Below, in pieces: positions 62,497-64,000 of a stretch of 64,000 nucleotides of DNA. Origin of the DNA: Sphingomonas sp. PP-F2F-A104-K0414 (GTDB lineage: Bacteria; Pseudomonadota; Alphaproteobacteria; Sphingomonadales; Sphingomonadaceae); NCBI RefSeq assembly GCF_004340945.1, contig NZ_SLYD01000002.1, forward strand, positions 372,001 through 436,000. The letters are read 5' to 3'. The notes beneath the pieces are model-generated. The model was not told where the DNA came from. It searched no databases and saw only the letters and a program-made list of their open reading frames with translations. Numbering within the stretch: position 1 is the stretch's first letter; each line of letters starts with the position of its first letter. Made by a program: the position numbers and the translations under genes.

Positions 62497-64000
62497 ATGG
62501 CGCGGCTCCGTTCCCCTCTTTTCATGACTGCGCTGGCGGTGCTGCTCGCGTTTGCCGCACTCGGTGTGATCGTCGCCGGAGTCGCCTCGGTCTACGGCCC
62601 GCGTGCGGTGGCGGACGCGACCGCGAGCGTGCGGATGCACGCGGTCCAGCAGACCCGCAGCAACCTCCGCCTGCTCGAAGCCGAGTTGCAGACCTATCGC
62701 CTGCTCCCGGTCATGCTCGGCGAATATCCCGACGTCCGCGCGGCACTGGCGTCGGGTACCGTCGACCCGGCACTCAACGCCAAGCTCGCAATGCTGGCGG
62801 AGCGAACCGGCGCCCCGGTGATCTACGCGCTCGATACGCAGGGCATGACGATCGCGGCGTCGAACGCCGGCCGCCCCGACAGCTTTCTCGGCCACGACTA
62901 TCGCTACCGCGACTATTTCACCAAGGCGATGGCATCGGGCGCGACCGAGTTCTTCGCGCTGGGCAGCGTCAGCGGGCGCCCCGGCCTGTATCTGTCGCGC
63001 CGCATCGACCGCGCCGGACGACCGCTCGGCGTGGTCGTGGTCAAGGTAGAGTTCGGCAAGATCGCCCGCGCGTGGATCCAGGACCGGATGGCGACCTTCG
63101 TCACCGATCCCGACGGAATCATCCTGATCTCGAGCGATCCCCGCCTGCAATTCCACACGACACGCCCGCTTTCACGGATGCGCCGCAGCGAACTGATCGC
63201 GACCCGACAGTTCGGCGCCTCTCCGCTCGCGGCAGCACCACTGATGCTCGACGGTGATCGCGCGCGCCTTGCGGATGGAACGCCGGCGGTAGAGGTCTCT
63301 CTGCCGGTGCCGATCGCGAAGTGGCGGCTGGTCCATATGGAACCGCTCGACGCCGCGCTGCGCACCGCCGCGGCTCGCACCCGCTGGGCGACCGCGATCG
63401 CGGCGCTGGCGACGATCGCGGCGATGCTCAGCGCGTGGTGGCTCCAGGAGCGGCGGAAGCGGAACGCGGGCGCCCGCGCCGAACTCGAAGCCGAAGTCGC
63501 GCGCCGTACCGCCGAGCTCCGCGCCACAGCCGACCGCCTTCAGATCGAGGTCGAACAGCGCGAGGCGTCCGACCAGCGCTTCCGCCAGGCCCGCGAGGAA
63601 CTCGCGCACGCCAACCGCGTCGGCTCGATCGGCACGATCACCGCCAGCGTCGCGCACGAAATCAACCAGCCCGTCGCCGCGATCCGCACCTTCGCCGACA
63701 ACGCCGCCGCCTTCCTGGACCGCGGCGAACCGGCGCGCGCGGCAACCAATCTCCAGTCGATCGTCGACCTCACCAGCCGGATCGGCACGATCACCGCTGG
63801 GCTCAGGCGCTATGCTAGGCGCGGCGCAGGCTCGATCGGGCCCGTGGCACTCGACGAAGCGATAGACGGCGTCCGCCTGCTGATCGGCGACCGCTTCCGC
63901 GCAAAAGGCGTGAGGCTCGACCTCCCGACCGGCCCCGAGGCGCGACTGACCGTGATCGCCGGTCGCGTCCGTTTGGAGCAGGTGCTGGTCAACCTTCTCC
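62497..64000 (+). CDS. dctB: C4-dicarboxylate sensor histidine kinase DctB (3' end outside window)
   Basis: Open from ATG 62497 to the right edge, about 501 residues. An N-terminal membrane helix (LFMTALAVLLAFAALGVIVAGV) is followed by a periplasmic double-PDC sensor (EAELQTYRLLPVMLGEYPDVRAAL, later RDYFTKAMASGATEFFALGSVSGRPGLYLSRRID) and a second helix near residue 305 (WATAIAALATIAAMLSAWWL). After a coiled coil (AELEAEVARRTAELRATADRLQIEVEQRE) comes the phospho-acceptor box SVAHEINQPVAAIRTFADN and the start of the ATPase domain (RLEQVLVNLL). The divergent dctA gene supports dicarboxylate sensing. dctD is expected beyond the edge. Confidence 0.92.
   Translation, partial: MARLRSPLFMTALAVLLAFAALGVIVAGVASVYGPRAVADATASVRMHAVQQTRSNLRLLEAELQTYRLLPVMLGEYPDVRAALASGTVDPALNAKLAMLAERTGAPVIYALDTQGMTIAASNAGRPDSFLGHDYRYRDYFTKAMASGATEFFALGSVSGRPGLYLSRRIDRAGRPLGVVVVKVEFGKIARAWIQDRMATFVTDPDGIILISSDPRLQFHTTRPLSRMRRSELIATRQFGASPLAAAPLMLDGDRARLADGTPAVEVSLPVPIAKWRLVHMEPLDAALRTAAARTRWATAIAALATIAAMLSAWWLQERRKRNAGARAELEAEVARRTAELRATADRLQIEVEQREASDQRFRQAREELAHANRVGSIGTITASVAHEINQPVAAIRTFADNAAAFLDRGEPARAATNLQSIVDLTSRIGTITAGLRRYARRGAGSIGPVALDEAIDGVRLLIGDRFRAKGVRLDLPTGPEARLTVIAGRVRLEQVLVNLL

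Overview
The window is chromosomal DNA from an alphaproteobacterium, most likely Sphingomonas or a close sphingomonad. The pointers are high GC, the alphaproteobacterial atpHAGDC order next to priA, a PhaR/thiolase cluster, a CpdR-type response regulator beside an N-formylglutamate amidohydrolase, many TonB-type outer-membrane functions, and short paired palindromes in nearly every intergenic gap. I see one tRNA (Val-GAC), no rRNA, no CRISPR, no prophage and no insertion-sequence transposase. Most of the region reads as a stable core-genome backbone decorated with repeats.

Layout. 1-6.2 kb: an LpoA-like lipoprotein (cut by the left edge) with rsmI, yraN, gshB, a DedA protein, xerC and a GAF-PAS-GGDEF protein. 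6.3-14.1 kb: priA, a 173-bp tandem repeat array and the F1 ATP synthase operon atpHAGDC. 14.4-23.8 kb: dienelactone hydrolase, SDR oxidoreductase, Ada, a membrane-anchored trypsin-like protease, a lone CpaF ATPase, a two-lobed retropepsin-like protein with PDZ, and a GT39-like membrane protein. 23.8-27.9 kb: phaR, a compact PHA-synthase-like hydrolase, an acetyl-CoA acetyltransferase and alr. 28-32.9 kb: a cobalamin uptake operon (btuB-btuF-btuC-btuD) behind a cobalamin riboswitch. 33.2-40.1 kb: a second TonB receptor, tRNA-Val with a strong terminator, cpdR, N-formylglutamate amidohydrolase and an Mfd-type translocase. 40.3-45.2 kb: dgoK-dgoA and bioF-bioD-bioA, each with ATGA or GTGA overlaps. 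45.3-49 kb: a PHB-depolymerase-family esterase with a PhaR-type palindrome upstream, a MATE exporter, a 73-residue unknown and a MAPEG protein. 49-55.3 kb: a complete valine branch (mmsB, enoyl-CoA hydratase, 3-hydroxyisobutyryl-CoA hydrolase, isobutyryl-CoA dehydrogenase, mmsA) with a divergent LysR gene. A GIY-YIG nuclease gene framed by two repeats sits inside this cluster on the opposite strand. 56.8-64 kb: two adjacent acyl-CoA dehydrogenase subunits, an AlgE-like porin, dctA and a divergent dctB sensor kinase cut by the right edge.

The genes combine into recognisable modules: ATP synthesis, vitamin B12 uptake, biotin synthesis, polyhydroxyalkanoate turnover (PhaR regulator, polymerase-like enzyme, thiolase, depolymerase-like esterase), valine catabolism to propionyl-CoA, D-galactonate catabolism and C4-dicarboxylate uptake. 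I did not find a clear undescribed defence or biosynthetic system. The best leads are the repeat-framed GIY-YIG cassette, the PhaR-box link between the PHA cluster and the distant esterase gene, the compact PhaC-like enzyme, the DctD/sigma-54 layout at dctA-dctB, and the density and variety of paired palindromes.
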